This document shows positions 5,934 through 6,144 of a DNA stretch of 6,144 bases, in pieces; the stretch's first letter is position 1, and the number at the start of each line of letters is the position of its first letter. The translations under genes and the position numbers were made by a program. Under the pieces are notes generated by a model that did not search any database, was not told where the DNA came from, and saw only the letters and a program-made list of their open reading frames with translations. Source of the DNA: Acidobacteriota bacterium (GTDB taxonomy: Bacteria > Acidobacteriota > Terriglobia > Acidiferrales > UBA7541); the NCBI GenBank assembly GCA_003133505.1, contig PKXT01000090.1:1-6144 (forward strand), in the 5' to 3' direction.

Positions 5934-5985
5934 GTAATGTCCTCTCAGGCTCAAAATCTGCGGTGCTCCGCGAGGCTGTTCGACT

Positions 5986-6144
5986 CTACGGTGTAACCGT
6001 GAAGGGCACATTGCTTGAAAGCGTGCCGCCCGGCGTTACCACTTGGACTGTGCCCGTTGTTGCGCCGTTTGGCACGGTGGTCGTGATTTCGGAGGCGGAA
6101 ACCACGGTGAAAGTTGCTGCGGTGCCGTTAAATGTGACGCTGGT
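5986..6144 (-). CDS. C-terminus of a second GloVer/IPT-type protein (partial)
   Basis: The minus strand from the window edge encodes 52 residues, from TSVTFNGTAATFTV to SSNVPFTVTP, followed by TAG at 5986-5988. Aligned without gaps to the last 52 residues of the complete GloVer protein, 45 are identical; by hand count 126 of 159 bases match. This is the last strand region of an IPT/TIG immunoglobulin-like domain. The rest of the gene lies beyond 6144, so whether it also carries GloVer repeats is inferred from the paralogue. Its stop lies 52 bp before the TTG start of the 113-residue gene, close enough for cotranscription. Confidence 0.88.
   Translation of the reverse strand, partial: TSVTFNGTAATFTVVSASEITTTVPNGATTGTVQVVTPGGTLSSNVPFTVTP

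Overview
The window looks like chromosomal DNA of a GC-rich soil-type bacterium. The best guess is Acidobacteriota (Terriglobia-like), with Verrucomicrobiota as the alternative. This rests on remembered family resemblance, not a search: a tandem 50-residue 'GloVer' repeat protein ending in an IPT/TIG domain, two small Sec-exported proteins resembling hypothetical families I associate with acidobacterial genomes, and a periplasmic sulfatase. Every convincing gene lies on the minus strand.

In transcriptional order, from high to low coordinates: (1) 5986-6144, the last 52 codons of a second GloVer/IPT-type protein, cut by the window edge. (2) 5592-5933, a 113-residue exported protein with a probable TTG start, followed after 8 bp by (3) 5050-5583, a 177-residue exported protein; these two are probably cotranscribed. 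(4) 4377-5049, about 670 bp with no gene I can support, whose GloVer-proximal end holds a ribosome binding site and a possible promoter. (5) 2937-4376, a complete 479-residue secreted protein with seven GloVer repeats and a C-terminal IPT/TIG domain. (6) 2123-2776, a small serine recombinase of the resolvase/invertase type. (7) 1577-2122, a non-genic stretch holding the decayed 3' end of an IS1380-like transposase and a perfect palindrome. (8) 95-1576, a complete exported type I sulfatase with the formylglycine motif, ending next to a stem-loop.

The genes do not form an obvious pathway. The exported proteins (sulfatase, GloVer/IPT proteins, two small proteins) fit an envelope or secreted repertoire. 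The recombinase and the transposase remnant mark the stretch between the sulfatase and the GloVer gene as a place where mobile DNA has landed. The two GloVer/IPT genes share a C-terminal module (45 of 52 residues, about 79% of bases by hand count) and flank the small-protein pair, which points to a local duplication. I found no rRNA, tRNA, CRISPR array or convincing new multi-gene system. The most useful observations are the transposase fossil, the modular repeat architecture, the paralogous C-terminal modules and the corrected start codons.
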